This document shows, piece after piece, positions 63,852-64,000 of a stretch of DNA of 64,000 bases. Both the position numbers and the translations under genes were made by a program. Location of the stretch: assembly GCA_021325495.1 (NCBI GenBank), contig JAJPGZ010000013.1, positions 142,271-206,270 on the forward strand, in the 5' to 3' direction. How positions within the stretch are numbered: the stretch's first letter is position 1; each line of letters starts with the position of its first letter. Source of the stretch: Spartobacteria bacterium (GTDB lineage Bacteria > Verrucomicrobiota > Verrucomicrobiia > Chthoniobacterales > UBA10450). The notes beneath the pieces are model-generated. The model saw nothing but the letters and a program-made list of their open reading frames with translations, ran no database searches and was not told the origin of the DNA.

Positions 63852-64000
63852 CGGTATTTGAGCTCCGAAGAGCACTTGGGCCGGGCCGCGAAGACATCGG
63901 CCTCGAAATAGAACAGGGCATGTCGGAAATGAGGCCGAGAGATGGATTGAAAACTAGGCGAAAAATCCTGCTCTCTTTTCCCGCTTCCGTAGAGTTTAGA
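63852..64000. other. Non-coding edge, nothing recognised
   Basis: 149 bases after the last gene. I see no clear reading frame, tRNA or terminator in this short piece; a gene may begin or end just outside the window. Confidence 0.5.

Larger units (their letters stand above)
1..64000. repeat. Dispersed word TGTCGATCTT (about 100 copies)
   Basis: A ten-base word, and its reverse complement AAGATCGACA, recur on both strands across the window. My eye count is about 100 copies: about 59 read on the plus strand and about 41 on the minus. Examples are 100, 2056, 3714, 10204, 16681, 26640, 31660-32180, 37365, 47400, 52076 and 63453. Random expectation for a fixed ten-mer on both strands of 64 kb is about 0.1. 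Most copies are inside genes and are read in different frames. A variant with GG instead of AA (TTGGATCGACA) adds about nine more. Count to be confirmed by exact search. Confidence 0.9.
1..64000. repeat. Dispersed word GCCTAACGA (about 58 copies)
   Basis: CCTAACGA, usually as GCCTAACGA, and its reverse complement TCGTTAGG, occur about 58 times by eye, compared with about two expected for a fixed eight-mer on two strands. Examples are 33, 5489, 9529, 11017, 25270, 31831, 36779, 46088, 50387 and 61888. Near copies with CCTAACAA, CCTAACGG or TCGTTAGT are frequent as well. It is interspersed with the first word and shares its distribution, including the gap at 17.9-24.6 kb. Confidence 0.85.

Noticed and set aside
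1..64000. Dispersed words as KOPS or Chi sites
   Set aside because: Such sites are strongly strand-biased; here orientation is roughly 60 to 40 with no visible switch. Genome-wide data could still change this.

Overview
The window looks like chromosome from a soil or freshwater verrucomicrobial bacterium, probably near Chthoniobacterales/Spartobacteria. That placement is inferred from the style of its secreted proteins (dockerin tails, an N-terminal SGLFNVR-type leader) and is not proven. It is GC-rich and almost fully coding. I see no phage genes, transposase or CRISPR array, and no gap between genes exceeds 300 bases.

Layout. 1-3.7 kb (minus): FAD oxidoreductase (cut by the edge), PIG-V-like mannosyltransferase, glycogen synthase. 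3.8-9.4 kb: two large secreted beta-propeller proteins. 9.4-14 kb (minus): ileS-lspA-cca. 14.2-24.6 kb: three large secreted proteins that share a C-terminal dockerin module with the 5.7-9.4 kb protein; the ileS 5' end is duplicated inside this block. 24.7-28.5 kb: two-component system and two outer-membrane proteins. 28.7-33.4 kb: a selenocysteine cassette with a SelW-like selenoprotein, tRNA-Sec, SelD (itself UGA-recoded), SelA and SelB. 33.4-39.5 kb: AddB/AddA-type helicase-nuclease pair. 39.5-40.6 kb: myo-inositol-1-phosphate synthase. 40.7-46.6 kb: five-gene ABC/TolC efflux operon. 46.5-63.9 kb: envelope lipid and glycan genes.

Within the last region, two convergent operons together look like a route to inositol-phosphate-headed sphingolipids: serine-palmitoyltransferase-like enzyme, SDR (possible 3-ketosphinganine reductase), GNAT protein (possible ceramide synthase), a close DES1-like dihydroceramide desaturase, an FA2H-like fatty-acid hydroxylase, a nucleotidyltransferase resembling CTP:inositol-1-phosphate cytidylyltransferase, and two CDP-alcohol phosphotransferases. 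The inositol-1-phosphate synthase upstream could supply the head group. The assembled pathway is inference; the individual families are recognisable.

The most unusual property is window-wide. Two short words, TGTCGATCTT and GCCTAACGA (with their reverse complements), recur about 100 and about 58 times by my eye count, mostly inside genes and in different reading frames and both orientations. One copy pair forms a terminator-like inverted repeat at the glgA stop. This is the signature of a DNA-level signal such as a DNA-uptake sequence or a HIP1-like repeat. The copies are nearly absent from the 17.9-24.6 kb secreted-protein block.
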